This document shows, piece by piece, positions 47,486 through 57,117 of a stretch of DNA of 64,000 bases (position 1 is its first letter; each line of letters begins with the position of its first letter). The DNA comes from Sphingobacterium sp. CZ-2 (lineage in GTDB: Bacteria; Bacteroidota; Bacteroidia; Sphingobacteriales; Sphingobacteriaceae): assembly GCF_004526235.1 (NCBI RefSeq), contig NZ_CP038159.1:2542001-2606000 (forward strand). The letters run 5' to 3'. A program made the translations under genes and the position numbers. The notes under the pieces were generated by a model. That model had not been told where the DNA came from. It worked only from the letters and a program-made list of their open reading frames with translations, and ran no database searches.

Positions 47486-49225
47486 TTACCCCAAACTCAA
47501 CCAAACATCCCCTAATCTTCTTTCTTCCTCGCTTGCTTCCGGGTTTCTTTCAATATAATACGACACTTTTTCACTTGCCTTCAGTTTTACAGGAATCTCC
47601 ATCATCAAACCATCCCTCGCCACCAAAATAACCACTTCATCCCCAACCTGGCTATAAGTCATTGCTTGATCCAATTCCCGACCCTGCTGATCCAAACGAT
47701 TTCCATTAACCGCAATAATCTCATCATCCACATTCAAACCATACTCCCAAGCACTGGAATTCCGATCAACAGCTTTAATGGTTGTCCTGCCATCCGAATG
47801 GGAAACCTTAATTCCCAAACTACTGGTCTGATTCAATTTATTTTGATCAATAAACTGATAACCTACCTTATTGAAATAAGCGTTATAATCCAATTCTGTA
47901 ATCTCATACACCGCTTTAAAGATCTCTTTCAGCGAAACGCCTGTAACCTCTTCTGCCAAAGCCTGAAATTCCTTCTCCTCTATACCTCGGTTCTCCATCA
48001 AATAAAACCGCTCATAAGCAGCACGCATCACATCATCCAAACACTTCTCACCATTGGTTCCAACAATAATACTAATGTCTATCATACAGGCCAACATCGC
48101 TCCTTTATTATAATAGGAAATACTTACATTCGGTGAATTCTCATCCGGACGATATTGCTTTATCCAAGTATCAAAACTAGATAAACCGACAGATTGCAAT
48201 AAATGACCAGGTCTATTCAACACCAAATTAAATTCCGAAACCAGTTCATTCAAATATTCCACCTCATTCCTAAATCCACATCTTCTTGTAATCAGGTTAT
48301 CGTAATATGCTGTAAATCCCTCGAAGATCCATAATAATGGCGTATAGTTTTCCTGTTCATAATCAAAAGGGCCCAAGTTCTTCGGACGCAACCTTTTCAC
48401 ATTCCACAGATGGAAATATTCATGTGCTACTAAGCTCAGGAAATTATTATAACCAATATTGGTAATATAGGCATTACGAGAAGCTGCTAGGACCGTCGAA
48501 TTCAAATGTTCCAAACCACCATGTGCGCTTTGGTAGTTATGCGTGATAAATACATAGCGATCATTCGGGTTAGAACCCCAGATTCGGGTCTCTTCAGCAA
48601 CAATCTTTTGAATATCCCGCGTCAATTGGTCTTTATTGTAATTTCCTTGTCCCACCATCGCAAATTCATGCGGTATTCCTGCTGCCTGGAAATGCCAAAT
48701 ATCCTGGTTTCCAATCTCCAAAGGAGAATCATAAAGGATATCAAAATCCTCAGCATAATAGACTAATTCCCCAACCTCGGTTTGTGCCAAACCGGTAGAT
48801 ACATAGGACCACTGAGGTGGTAAAATCACTTGTACGGTGGAGGCATGGCTCAATTGACCATCCACGTAAAGAAAAGTTCCGGCAGGACTGATAAAGGCGT
48901 GGCTATCATCCACAAAATTGGTTCGCACCGATCTTTCAAAGGAATAAACCCGGTAGGAACACGCAAAATCATGCCCATAGCTATATACGCGCCAAGTGTT
49001 CTTGGAGATTTTACTCACCAATAGCTTTTCACCATCCTTACTCAAGGCAGTTACCTGTTCAACATTCTTGGAGAATTCTCGGATCAGGTAGGAGCCAGGA
49101 GTCCATACCGGCATTTTAAGGTCGATATAAGGCTGGCTAAAGCCTTCGATGAACAGGCTTACCTCCACATAATGCGCCTGTGGTTCGATAAAAGAAAGTT
49201 GAAAGTGTATGCTGCTTGTATTCAT
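47486..49225 (-). CDS. M61-family metallopeptidase with PDZ domain
   Basis: 579 residues with no signal peptide visible. Zinc motif HEYFH at 268-272, followed by WNVKRLRPKNLGPFDYE and, about 35 residues on, FEGFTAYY with the third ligand Glu: the glycyl-aminopeptidase M61 signature. A PDZ domain occupies about 475-560 (LGIKVSHSDGRTTIKAVDRNSSAWEYGLNVDDEIIAVNG). Members cleave N-terminal Gly/Ala or other peptides. It is the last gene of a thyA-folA-M61 run on the minus strand, 44 nt after folA. Confidence 0.93.
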   Translation of the reverse strand: MNTSSIHFQLSFIEPQAHYVEVSLFIEGFSQPYIDLKMPVWTPGSYLIREFSKNVEQVTALSKDGEKLLVSKISKNTWRVYSYGHDFACSYRVYSFERSVRTNFVDDSHAFISPAGTFLYVDGQLSHASTVQVILPPQWSYVSTGLAQTEVGELVYYAEDFDILYDSPLEIGNQDIWHFQAAGIPHEFAMVGQGNYNKDQLTRDIQKIVAEETRIWGSNPNDRYVFITHNYQSAHGGLEHLNSTVLAASRNAYITNIGYNNFLSLVAHEYFHLWNVKRLRPKNLGPFDYEQENYTPLLWIFEGFTAYYDNLITRRCGFRNEVEYLNELVSEFNLVLNRPGHLLQSVGLSSFDTWIKQYRPDENSPNVSISYYNKGAMLACMIDISIIVGTNGEKCLDDVMRAAYERFYLMENRGIEEKEFQALAEEVTGVSLKEIFKAVYEITELDYNAYFNKVGYQFIDQNKLNQTSSLGIKVSHSDGRTTIKAVDRNSSAWEYGLNVDDEIIAVNGNRLDQQGRELDQAMTYSQVGDEVVILVARDGLMMEIPVKLKASEKVSYYIERNPEASEEERRLGDVWLSLG

Positions 49226-49269
49226 GGTAAATTATTAAACGTAAAAAGGGAAGCTTAGTTTGACTTCCC

Positions 49270-49773
49270 TTATTTTCTTTTATATACCTCAAAGGTATAA
49301 TCAAATTGATGTTTCTCGTCTTTTTGATGAGCATCCGAACTGATCAAATCCCAATCCTGTTCAGGTAATTCCGGGAAGAAAGCATCGGCATCTTTTATAT
49401 CGGTATGTACGCGAGTTAGCAGAACCTTATCTGCTATCCCCAAAGTCTGTTTATAGATCTGTGCACCACCGATGATAAATATCTCATTTTCATCCCTGCA
49501 ATAGGTCAAAACCTCCGGAATGCTATTGGCCACATCAACATCCTCATGAATGCTTGTTGCGGTTCTGGATACGACGATGTTCCTTCTACCGGGCAAGGGT
49601 TTACCGATCGATTCAAAGGTATTCCTGCCCATCACGATGGAATGGTCCATCGTCTTTTCCTTGAAATATTTGAAATCATTTGGAAGATGCCAAGGCATCT
49701 GATTACCTTTTCCAATGGCATTGTTTTCTGCGGCAGCGACGATTAAAGTAACTGTTGGTTGGCTAGAAATCAT
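49270..49773 (-). CDS. folA: Dihydrofolate reductase
   Basis: 167 residues, typical length. N-terminal VAAAENNAIGKGNQMPWHLPNDFKYFKEKT contains the substrate loop with W-x-L-P-x-D (catalytic Asp in LPND), then the NADPH-binding VMGRNTFESIGKPLPGRRNIVVSR and IIGGAQIYKQTL. It reduces dihydrofolate, regenerating the cofactor oxidised by thymidylate synthase, whose gene ends 14 nt upstream. Confidence 0.96.
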   Translation of the reverse strand: MISSQPTVTLIVAAAENNAIGKGNQMPWHLPNDFKYFKEKTMDHSIVMGRNTFESIGKPLPGRRNIVVSRTATSIHEDVDVANSIPEVLTYCRDENEIFIIGGAQIYKQTLGIADKVLLTRVHTDIKDADAFFPELPEQDWDLISSDAHQKDEKHQFDYTFEVYKRK

Positions 49774-49787
49774 GAATTTTATGTTTG

Positions 49788-50609
49788 TTAAACCGCTACT
49801 GGAGCTTTAATATGTGGATGACTTTCGTAATTAACCAGTTCAAAATCCTCAAATTTGAAGTCGAATATATCCTTTACTTCTGGATTGATGATCATTTGTG
49901 GTAAAGGCTTAGGATCGCGGCTCAATTGCAGTTCCGTTTGTTCAAAATGGTTACTGTAAATGTGCGCATCACCAAGGGTATGCACGAATTCTGCCGCTTC
50001 CATATCACAAACCTGCGCAACCATCATGGTCAATAAGGCATAAGAAGCAATATTGAACGGTACGCCTAAGAAGATATCGGCACTACGTTGATACAATTGG
50101 CAAGAAAGCTGTGGTTTTAGGATTCCTTTTTCCGGCTGGGCTGGTGCCACATAGAATTGGAAAAAGGCATGACATGGAGGTAAGGCCATGTTTTCAATCT
50201 CCGCCACATTCCAAGCTGAAACTATGATCCTTCTAGAATCCGGCGAGTTTTTAAGCTGGTGGATTATTTGGCTGATCTGGTCGATATGACGGCCATCAGG
50301 ACTAGGCCATGAACGCCACTGCGAACCATATACCGGTCCTAGATTTCCATCTTCATCGGCCCATTCATCCCAAATACTCACCCCATTATCCTTAAGGTAT
50401 TTGATATTGGTTTCCCCTTTCAAAAACCAGATCAATTCGTGTATAATCGATCTTAAATGAAGCTTTTTGGTGGTCACCAAAGGAAAACCTTCTTTTAGAT
50501 TGAAACGCATTTGGTATCCAAAAACACTTTTAGTTCCTGTTCCTGTTCTATCTGTTTTTTCGACCCCTGTCTTGTAAACATGATCCAATAGATCCAAATA
50601 CTGTTTCAT
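49788..50609 (-). CDS. thyA: Thymidylate synthase
   Basis: 273 residues. Catalytic Cys146 in [12 protein letters not shown]; the folate- and dUMP-binding [11 protein letters not shown] (21-31), [10 protein letters not shown] and [20 protein letters not shown] segments are all present. It makes dTMP from dUMP with methylene-tetrahydrofolate. First gene of the thyA-folA operon; a near-consensus -7 element (TATCTTCG, 50639-50646, minus strand) lies 29 nt upstream. Confidence 0.97.
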   Translation of the reverse strand: MKQYLDLLDHVYKTGVEKTDRTGTGTKSVFGYQMRFNLKEGFPLVTTKKLHLRSIIHELIWFLKGETNIKYLKDNGVSIWDEWADEDGNLGPVYGSQWRSWPSPDGRHIDQISQIIHQLKNSPDSRRIIVSAWNVAEIENMALPPCHAFFQFYVAPAQPEKGILKPQLSCQLYQRSADIFLGVPFNIASYALLTMMVAQVCDMEAAEFVHTLGDAHIYSNHFEQTELQLSRDPKPLPQMIINPEVKDIFDFKFEDFELVNYESHPHIKAPVAV

Positions 50610-50638
50610 AGCTATTCTTTCCTTTTTCGAGTTAGCTA

Positions 50639-50646
50639 CGAAGATA
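50639..50646 (-). promoter_or_regulatory. Candidate -7 element for thyA-folA-M61
   Basis: TATCTTCG on the minus strand, seven of eight matches to TAnnTTTG. Confidence 0.4.
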
Positions 50647-50709
50647 CCTTTTTTTAAATCATCAGAATATCACAATTTTTCAACAACTAACAATTTGAGT
50701 CTTTTTGTG

Positions 50710-50717
50710 TATTTTTG
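50710..50717 (+). promoter_or_regulatory. -7 promoter element for mtaB
   Basis: TATTTTTG (TAnnTTTG), 9 nt before the ATG at 50727. An in-frame TTG at 50715 lies inside it and is therefore unlikely as a start. Confidence 0.5.
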
Positions 50718-50726
50718 CAAAATATC

Positions 50727-52046
50727 ATGGGAAAAAAAGTTGCTTTCTATACCTTGGGATGTAAACTGAACTTTTCAGAAACATCTTCCATTGGTCGGAT
50801 TTTCAAAGATGCAGGTTACGAGACGACGCCTTTCAACAGTGCGGCGGATGTATATGTAATCAATACGTGTTCTGTTACAGATCATGCGGATCGAAAGTGC
50901 CGAAAGGTGGTGAAAGAAGCGTTGAAACATTCCCCTAACGCCTACATTACCATCGTAGGTTGTTATGCACAATTGAAACCCAAAGAAATTTCTGAAATTC
51001 CGGGCGTCGATATGGTCTTAGGTGCTGCTGAAAAGTTCAATATCCTGGAGCATATCAACGATCTGACCAAGAATGAGAAAACGGTGGTGCATAATGCACC
51101 GATTGATGAAACCCATCAATTTGTTTCCGCTTTTTCCATTGGGGATAGAACCCGTACCTTTTTGAAGGTTCAGGATGGATGTGATTATTCCTGTACATTC
51201 TGTACCATTCCGTTGGCACGCGGTGCAAGCCGCTCCGGTAAGATAGAAGATATCGTAAAACAGGCGGAAGAGATTGCCGCTTCTGGCGTTAAGGAAATCG
51301 TACTGACAGGAGTAAATATCGGTGATTTTGGTGTCCGTGACGGAAAGCGTCAAGATCGTTTTGTCGACTTGGTAAAAGCCTTGGATGAGGTGGAAGGAAT
51401 TGACCGAATCCGGATATCCAGCATTGAGCCAAACTTATTGACCAATGAAATCATCGAATTTGTAGCCCAATCCAAACGTTTTGTGCCTCACTTCCATATG
51501 CCTTTACAATCTGGAAATAATAATGTACTGGCAAAAATGCGGAGAAGATATAAAAGGGAATTATACGCTGAAAGGGTCGCAAAGATTAAAAGTTTGATGC
51601 CTAATTGTTGTATTGGGGTGGATGTAATCGTAGGTTTTCCTGGCGAAACACGGGAGGATTTTATCGATACCTATAACTTCCTGAATGAGATGGATATTTC
51701 CTACCTGCATGTCTTTACTTATTCTGAACGAGAGAATACCATCGCTGCCCAAATGGAGGGAGCTGTACCGGGAGCACAACGTAGCGACCGCAGTAAAATG
51801 CTCCATATCCTATCCGAAAAGAAAAGAAGATCCTTCTATGAAAGCCAATTAGGTGCAGAAGACCTTATTCTTTTTGAAGGGGATATCAAAGATGGCTATA
51901 TGCATGGCTTTTCCAGAAATTATGTTAAAGTACGCACCGCTTATGATCCGCTATTGGTGAACGAGGTGGTTCCTGTGAAATTCTTGAGCATATCAGAGAA
52001 TGGAGATGTAGATATTGAGGAAATCCCTGAAATCCTGACCCACTAA
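50727..52046 (+). CDS. mtaB: tRNA t6A37 methylthiotransferase MtaB
   Basis: 439 residues. A methylthiotransferase that adds 2-methylthio to N6-threonylcarbamoyladenosine-37 in tRNAs reading ANN codons. The N-terminal UPF0004 domain has C-x(n)-C (TLGCKLNFSE, INTCSVTD, VGCYAQ) for the auxiliary cluster, the radical SAM motif is C152-x3-C156-x2-C159 (CDYSCTFC), and a TRAM domain ends the protein. The opening KVAFYTLGCKLN is characteristic of MtaB rather than MiaB or RimO. Start ATG 50727 preferred over the TTG in the promoter. Confidence 0.93.
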   Translation: MGKKVAFYTLGCKLNFSETSSIGRIFKDAGYETTPFNSAADVYVINTCSVTDHADRKCRKVVKEALKHSPNAYITIVGCYAQLKPKEISEIPGVDMVLGAAEKFNILEHINDLTKNEKTVVHNAPIDETHQFVSAFSIGDRTRTFLKVQDGCDYSCTFCTIPLARGASRSGKIEDIVKQAEEIAASGVKEIVLTGVNIGDFGVRDGKRQDRFVDLVKALDEVEGIDRIRISSIEPNLLTNEIIEFVAQSKRFVPHFHMPLQSGNNNVLAKMRRRYKRELYAERVAKIKSLMPNCCIGVDVIVGFPGETREDFIDTYNFLNEMDISYLHVFTYSERENTIAAQMEGAVPGAQRSDRSKMLHILSEKKRRSFYESQLGAEDLILFEGDIKDGYMHGFSRNYVKVRTAYDPLLVNEVVPVKFLSISENGDVDIEEIPEILTH

Positions 52047-52068
52047 TTTTCATTAAAAAGCTATTTTC

Positions 52069-52449
52069 CTATTTAGCCGGATAGATTTGATGGAGGGAGA
52101 TCTTATTTCCCTCGGAGTCTTCAAATTCGGCCAGGATATTCCTGGTCTGGGGATCGATGAATTTATCCTTTAAGATCCTTGCGTTTTTATACTTTACCCT
52201 TCTTAGGACATCCTCGATCTCCAAGGTCTTAAAATGAAATACTGCTTTATTTTCTTGCAATTCTTCTGCTGCATGCTGAACCAATATACCTTGCTGGCCG
52301 GTTTCGGGAATTTCAAACTCCACCCTATGAGCTGAGGTTATTTCAGGATGCGGAGGCAAAAAACGGAAGCTGAATACATGCTTGTAAAATGCTATGGCAC
52401 GGCTTAATTCAAAAACGGGGATCTGGATCTGATAATCTTTATTGGACAT
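52069..52449 (-). CDS. VOC (glyoxalase/dioxygenase superfamily) protein
   Basis: 126 residues from ATG 52447-52449 (an in-frame ATG 18 nt upstream is possible). Single VOC unit pair: DYQIQIPVFELSRAIAFYKHVFSFRF and a second beta-alpha half ending NILAEFEDSEGNKISLHQ. Metal ligand positions are partly present (E in EFEDSEGN, H near the end), but the enzyme activity cannot be told. Its stop lies 22 nt from the convergent mtaB stop. Confidence 0.85.
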   Translation of the reverse strand: MSNKDYQIQIPVFELSRAIAFYKHVFSFRFLPPHPEITSAHRVEFEIPETGQQGILVQHAAEELQENKAVFHFKTLEIEDVLRRVKYKNARILKDKFIDPQTRNILAEFEDSEGNKISLHQIYPAK

Positions 52450-52492
52450 AATGAGCTTGTTAATCAATCGTTTATCAAATCTACGGTTTTTA

Positions 52493-52532
52493 TAAAAAAA
52501 ATATGGCTGCCTAAAAACTTAGGCAGCCATAT
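52493..52532 (-). terminator. Terminator of the phosphate transporter gene
   Basis: Perfect 14-bp stem (ATGGCTGCCTAA / TTAGGCAGCCAT core, 52501-52532) with a run of eight T on the minus strand; 20 nt after the stop codon. Confidence 0.9.
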
Positions 52533-52551
52533 TTCTTATTTCATCGGAAAA

Positions 52552-54819
52552 TTACTTGTTCCGTTGTCTGAAACTTTCAAATTCCTTATGCAATCTTAAT
52601 AATTTAAATGTTGAACTGATCAGCTCATTTGTCTCCAATAAAATAGAGAAGTACAAGCGGCTGTTTTTAGGACTATTCTCGGAGGTACGGATCCTATCGA
52701 TCTGTTTATCCAATAGATTATTGATGTAATCTTGGATTTCTTCCCTATCCCGAATATGCTCATCAATTTTAGAGAAGTCCAATCTTCGGTAGGTATTATG
52801 GATCTGGGAGAACCAGTTACCAATCTGCTCCACCACGTATTTCAAATCCTTGGCCTGGCTAATGCGCAGGTGTTTATGGTTGTTGTCCACATGGGATAGG
52901 GCATTGGAATTGATAACAGCAACATTCTCCACCATATCCTGTAAATAACCCAAGGAAATGATATAATAACGGCTTCCTTTAACCGAACTATCATCCAGGT
53001 TCCGAATGAATTCGTACATGGCGTTATTGGTACTGTTCAGGTCATTGAGCAGTTTCTTCACCAATTTCTTATTGGTACTGAGTGCAACCAGATCCTCCTT
53101 GATCAACGAGTCAATGGCTTCCTTATAGAATATATTGGTCTTGGAGAAGGTTTCACTGATCTGCTGGGCACTGGTTTCAATAACCTGTTGAAGCCCGATA
53201 ATATCAGATTTCTCCAGATTTAATTCCTGTAATGCCTTAGCCTTGATTTTTTTATCGTGGCTTTTCGCGTTTCTATATAATAATAGAGCTAATACCACTA
53301 GGGAAATCACGAAGGTTATAATACCACCGATCTTCAGGAAATAGGCAAAGATAAATGCACCAGAAAAGGCACATGCTGCGGTTACAAACCAACCCCCAAT
53401 TACATGGAATACTCCAGAAACGCGGTAAACAGCACTTTCTCTTCCCCATGCACGATCCGCAAATGCAGTACCCATCGCGACCATGAAGGTTACATAAGTA
53501 GTGGATAAAGGTAATTTCATCGAAGTACCCAAAGCAATCAAGATACTGGCCACCATCAGGTTAACCGAAGCCCTGATCATGTCGAACATAGGCTCATCCT
53601 TACTTTTCTTCTTTTTAAGCCCCGGATCGATCATCGGGTTTTCAAACTTCTTATCTATGCTAGCTTGCATGGTTCTTGGCATCACATAGGAAAGAACGGA
53701 ACCTACGCGGATAAACCCTCTAACAATGGATCTGGAAAGTTTGTTGGATTTGAACTTTTCATTGCCATCGCCTTGGTTAGACAAGCTCATCTCCGTTTCG
53801 ATAACGGTTTTTGCTTTTTTAGAAGTCCAAAGGGTTATAACCATTACTATACCTGCAAATAATAATGCCCATAAAGGCGCTACAATTTCCGAAGAGGCCA
53901 AGGCTCCCATGGTATATGCATCTGGGTCAGCTCCTGGAACAGACTGGAAGATATCCACAGACTGCATCGCAGCAACCGGTACACCGATAAAGTTGACCAA
54001 GTCATTTCCAGCGAAAGATAAGGCCAAAGCAAATGTTCCGATACCAATGATAACCTTTAGGATATTATACCCTAATAGGTTGATGATATAACTCACTAAG
54101 GTGAACACGACGAAGCTTATTCCTAACAATAATAGTTCATGGTGTTTCACCCAATCTTTAATATTATCACTTAAAAAGGAGACTTCTTTCAGTCCTTTGA
54201 TCAGGATGAAATAGGAGATGGCTGCCATAGCAATACCACCGAAAAATACCCCTATGGTCTTTAATTTCTTCTCAAATTGAAAGGTGAACAGTACCCTGGA
54301 GATGTATTGCACGATCATACCTAAGGTAAAGGATATGAGTACAGATAAGAGGATACTATACACGATTTCAGAGGCCTTATCCGTATTGATATAGGAAGAT
54401 AGGGTTGCCCAGCTTTGATCGGTGGTTACTATTTTGTAGATCGCCAAACAAAAGGCTGCCCCTAATAGCTCAAATACGATGGAAACCGTTGTGGAGGTCG
54501 GTAAACCGAAAAAGTTGAATACGTCCAACAAGATGATATCCGTGATCATGACGGCGAGGAAAATGGTAATGACATCATCAAAGGTGAATTTCCCGGGGAC
54601 ATAGATTCCCGATCGGGCAATTTCCATCATACCACTTGAAAACACCGATCCAAAAAGGATCCCTAAGCTGGCAATGATCATGATGCTCTTAAAGGGTAGG
54701 GCTTTAGATCCGATTGCCGAGTTTAAGAAATTAACGGCATCATTACTTACCCCAACCATTAGGTCAATGACCGCCAGAACAGCTAAGGTAATGAGAACGA
54801 GATAGAGATAATTTTCCAT
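52552..54819 (-). CDS. PiT-family inorganic phosphate transporter with C-terminal PhoU-like domain
   Basis: 755 residues. The two PHO4/PiT signature repeats are visible: VGVSNDAVNFLNSAIGSKAL with FNFFGLPTSTTVSIV near the N-terminus and AGNDLVNFIGVP / LPLSTTYVTFMVAMG later. About 12 helices. After about residue 530 a soluble helical region (KSDIIGLQQVIETSAQQISETFS... to the end) resembles PhoU/DUF47, which in other bacteria is a separate gene beside pit. So low-affinity, ion-coupled phosphate uptake with a built-in regulatory domain. The gene lies 32 nt downstream of a DMT transporter gene. Confidence 0.93.
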   Translation of the reverse strand: MENYLYLVLITLAVLAVIDLMVGVSNDAVNFLNSAIGSKALPFKSIMIIASLGILFGSVFSSGMMEIARSGIYVPGKFTFDDVITIFLAVMITDIILLDVFNFFGLPTSTTVSIVFELLGAAFCLAIYKIVTTDQSWATLSSYINTDKASEIVYSILLSVLISFTLGMIVQYISRVLFTFQFEKKLKTIGVFFGGIAMAAISYFILIKGLKEVSFLSDNIKDWVKHHELLLLGISFVVFTLVSYIINLLGYNILKVIIGIGTFALALSFAGNDLVNFIGVPVAAMQSVDIFQSVPGADPDAYTMGALASSEIVAPLWALLFAGIVMVITLWTSKKAKTVIETEMSLSNQGDGNEKFKSNKLSRSIVRGFIRVGSVLSYVMPRTMQASIDKKFENPMIDPGLKKKKSKDEPMFDMIRASVNLMVASILIALGTSMKLPLSTTYVTFMVAMGTAFADRAWGRESAVYRVSGVFHVIGGWFVTAACAFSGAFIFAYFLKIGGIITFVISLVVLALLLYRNAKSHDKKIKAKALQELNLEKSDIIGLQQVIETSAQQISETFSKTNIFYKEAIDSLIKEDLVALSTNKKLVKKLLNDLNSTNNAMYEFIRNLDDSSVKGSRYYIISLGYLQDMVENVAVINSNALSHVDNNHKHLRISQAKDLKYVVEQIGNWFSQIHNTYRRLDFSKIDEHIRDREEIQDYINNLLDKQIDRIRTSENSPKNSRLYFSILLETNELISSTFKLLRLHKEFESFRQRNK

Positions 54820-54851
54820 AAATCAAAATACGCAAGTAAATGCTACTAATG

Positions 54852-55745
54852 TTAAATATTTGAGTTTGACTTCACTAAATTTTTCCAAGCGATTACCAAA
54901 AGTATAAATAATACACCAAACCATTTCAAGTAACTTACCGATTCGTCTAAAATGAGGTAAGACATGCACACCGCTACAGGTAATTCTACTGCACTCAAAA
55001 CCGCTCCCAGAGAATAGCCTGTCTTGGGTAATCCATAGGCAAATAACAAGGGTGGAATTATTGTTCCGAAAACAGCCAATAATAACCCGTATGGTAGAAT
55101 TCCAGTAAATGTTGTTGGATGGAATAGACTGAAAGGCTGAAGGAGGATAAAAACCAAAAGGCATGCACCGGTAATCATCAGGGCTGATTTATGGAGTGCC
55201 GAATAATCATTTCCAATCCTGCCATTCACGATCATAAAGATGGAATAGGCTGTGGCAGCCAATAGCCCATAAACGATACCTTCCAGAGAAAAGTTCTCCA
55301 GTGGTTCCTCCAGGATGCCGGTAGCAAAAAGGGTTCCGGCCAAGATCAGGACGATCATTAAGATCTGTGTCCAATCCGGTTTTGCCTTAAAAAAGAGGAA
55401 TTCGATCAATTGTCCGATCCAGATATATTGCATCAGGAGCACGATGGCCAAGGAAGCAGGTACAAGTTGTACACATTTGTAATAAAGGATGCTAACCGTA
55501 CCGGTGCTCACCCCACTGAGGATGATCTTCCAAGCGGGTGTTTTCTTTTTGTCGTATGCTATTTTTTCTTTTTTGCCGAAGAGTAACCAGAGGAGCCAAA
55601 GGATCAGGGCACCAAATAAAGCTTGTGTGCCTGTCACTTCACCGAGATTATAGCCTTGCTCGTAGGCTTTTTTTACGAAGGTAGATAGGATGCCGAAACT
55701 GGCAGCACCAATGAAGACAGCGATTGCTCCCTGTGTTTTTTTCAT
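54852..55745 (-). CDS. EamA/DMT-family transporter
   Basis: 297 residues from ATG 55743-55745 (an in-frame TTG 9 nt upstream is less likely). Ten hydrophobic helices in two EamA halves, e.g. GAIAVFIGAASFGILSTFVKKAYEQG and SIEGIVYGLLAATAYSIFMIVNGRIG, ending in a Lys-rich tail. A drug/metabolite exporter of unknown substrate. Possibly cotranscribed with the downstream phosphate transporter. Confidence 0.9.
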   Translation of the reverse strand: MKKTQGAIAVFIGAASFGILSTFVKKAYEQGYNLGEVTGTQALFGALILWLLWLLFGKKEKIAYDKKKTPAWKIILSGVSTGTVSILYYKCVQLVPASLAIVLLMQYIWIGQLIEFLFFKAKPDWTQILMIVLILAGTLFATGILEEPLENFSLEGIVYGLLAATAYSIFMIVNGRIGNDYSALHKSALMITGACLLVFILLQPFSLFHPTTFTGILPYGLLLAVFGTIIPPLLFAYGLPKTGYSLGAVLSAVELPVAVCMSYLILDESVSYLKWFGVLFILLVIAWKNLVKSNSNI

Positions 55746-55800
55746 ATCTTGCAAAGTAACAGAATAAATGAAACAATTTCACAATTGTGGAAAAGTTCAG

Positions 55801-55833
55801 TTTGTAATTGCTTGCTGCATAAAGGTATTTTTG
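55801..55833 (+). promoter_or_regulatory. Promoter of the NlpC/P60 gene
   Basis: TTTG at 55801-55804, 21-nt spacer, TATTTTTG at 55826-55833; full Bacteroidota promoter. It ends 4 nt before one candidate ATG (55838) and 10 nt before the next (55844). Confidence 0.65.
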
Positions 55834-55837
55834 GTTA

Positions 55838-56428
55838 ATGGATATGCGATTTAGGTTTGGTTTATTGTTGGTTTTGCTGCCGCTGCTTTTTTTAGGATCC
55901 TGTGGTGTTAAGAAAAAAACATTGGGAAGCTCCAGTTCCGCTGGTGGCTATCGGAAAGATGCCCCGCTTTCTGACGCCTCGGATGCCCGTGGAATGGAAT
56001 TCTCGGGGAACAAACTTGAAAACTATGCAAATTTATTGGGTGTTCGCGCAAAAGACTTGGACAGTAAATCCCTGTACATGATGATTGATGATTGGATGGG
56101 GACTCCACATCGCATGGGAGGGTTGGATAAAAAAGGGGTAGATTGTTCGGGTTTTGTTGGCATGCTCTATCAAAAGGTATATGGAAAGGATCTCCCTCGG
56201 ACCTCACGCGATATGGCCGAAAATATCAAAAGAAAATATGACAATCAACTGAAAGAAGGGGATCTGGTGTTCTTCTCATTTGGAGGCAGAAACATCGATC
56301 ATGTGGGCATATATCTCCATAACGGCAAATTCGTTCATGTATCGACTCGGAAAGGAGTCATTATTTCCAGTCTGAAGGATGCTTGGTACGCGAAGTATTT
56401 TACCTGCTGCGGTACCCCAAGTAGTTAA
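55838..56428 (+). CDS. NlpC/P60 cell-wall endopeptidase lipoprotein
   Basis: 196 residues. Signal peptide with lipobox FLGSC (Cys22). The papain-like NlpC/P60 domain has Cys103 in VDCSGF, His155 in DHVGIYL and His167 in FVHVSTRKG, the expected Cys-His-His triad; it cuts gamma-D-Glu-diaminopimelate bonds in peptidoglycan stem peptides. Like E. coli Spr/MepS it is a small lipoprotein. The true start may be the second ATG (55844, MRFRFG...), since the promoter nearly touches the first. Confidence 0.93.
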   Translation: MDMRFRFGLLLVLLPLLFLGSCGVKKKTLGSSSSAGGYRKDAPLSDASDARGMEFSGNKLENYANLLGVRAKDLDSKSLYMMIDDWMGTPHRMGGLDKKGVDCSGFVGMLYQKVYGKDLPRTSRDMAENIKRKYDNQLKEGDLVFFSFGGRNIDHVGIYLHNGKFVHVSTRKGVIISSLKDAWYAKYFTCCGTPSS

Positions 56429-56444
56429 TTGTCGTTTAAATGCT

Positions 56445-56452
56445 TACTTTTG
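56445..56452 (+). promoter_or_regulatory. -7 promoter element for the single-helix protein gene
   Basis: TACTTTTG (TAnnTTTG), 18 nt before the ATG at 56471. Confidence 0.5.
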
Positions 56453-56470
56453 TGCAGAATTTGAAATAAC

Positions 56471-56971
56471 ATGTCAGACAGAAGCAAAAAGATATTCCTA
56501 GCCCTCAGCATTATAGTTCCATTTATGCTGTATTGTGTGTTTTACTATTCCAATATGATCAAGAATGCTCCTTTCCGTTTTACGGATTTTGAGTCATTGG
56601 AATTGACCTACGGCTTTCCGGATTCCATGCTGAATTACTATAACTCAAAAACCCATCAGTACAATTACCTAACCAAAGAAGGACAATTGGTAAAAGATAC
56701 GCTGACACTGAAAAAAGATGAGTTATTGTATTTACATAGAAAAGCACAGGAGTTTGGATTTTGGAATGTGGATAATGATATGATTACCCCAGAGGAGGGA
56801 AGAAAGCAGGGGCAACGTGTAGCTCGTTATAAACTTACCTTCACCTATAAAGAAAAATCAAAAACCGTTACCATGGATGCGGATTATCCCGGAAATCCGA
56901 AGATGGTAGAAGCAGCCAGAACTACAGTAGACGAAGTTTTGCGTATGCTCGCTTCAGCAAAAGCAAAATAA
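56471..56971 (+). CDS. Hypothetical membrane-anchored protein
   Basis: 166 residues: a basic N-terminus (MSDRSKK), one membrane helix (about 9-27) and a mixed alpha/beta periplasmic domain of about 135 residues, including a hydrophobic strand pattern in RYKLTFTYKEKSKTVTMDADYPG and a last helix (ARTTVDEVLRMLAS). No family recognised with certainty; short secreted or anchored proteins with this DADYPG-like end occur in Bacteroidota. It has its own promoter. Confidence 0.75.
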   Translation: MSDRSKKIFLALSIIVPFMLYCVFYYSNMIKNAPFRFTDFESLELTYGFPDSMLNYYNSKTHQYNYLTKEGQLVKDTLTLKKDELLYLHRKAQEFGFWNVDNDMITPEEGRKQGQRVARYKLTFTYKEKSKTVTMDADYPGNPKMVEAARTTVDEVLRMLASAKAK

Positions 56972-57085
56972 GTTATTTATTAATTTAGGCTTAACGGTAA
57001 TTTTACGATACAGCCATACCTTTGTCATAAGTAATTTGTTTCAATAAATTGTTTGGTGATTAAAAGGTTATTAGGTAAAACAATG

Positions 57086-57117
57086 AAAAAAGGTCGATGT
57101 GATATCGACCTTTTTTT
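57086..57117 (+). terminator. Rho-independent terminator
   Basis: A-run, stem GGTCGAT/ATCGACC with GTGAT loop, then TTTTTTT. 115-nt downstream of the single-helix protein gene. A TACCTTTG element at 57017-57024 lies between, so it could also end a short separate transcript. Confidence 0.85.
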
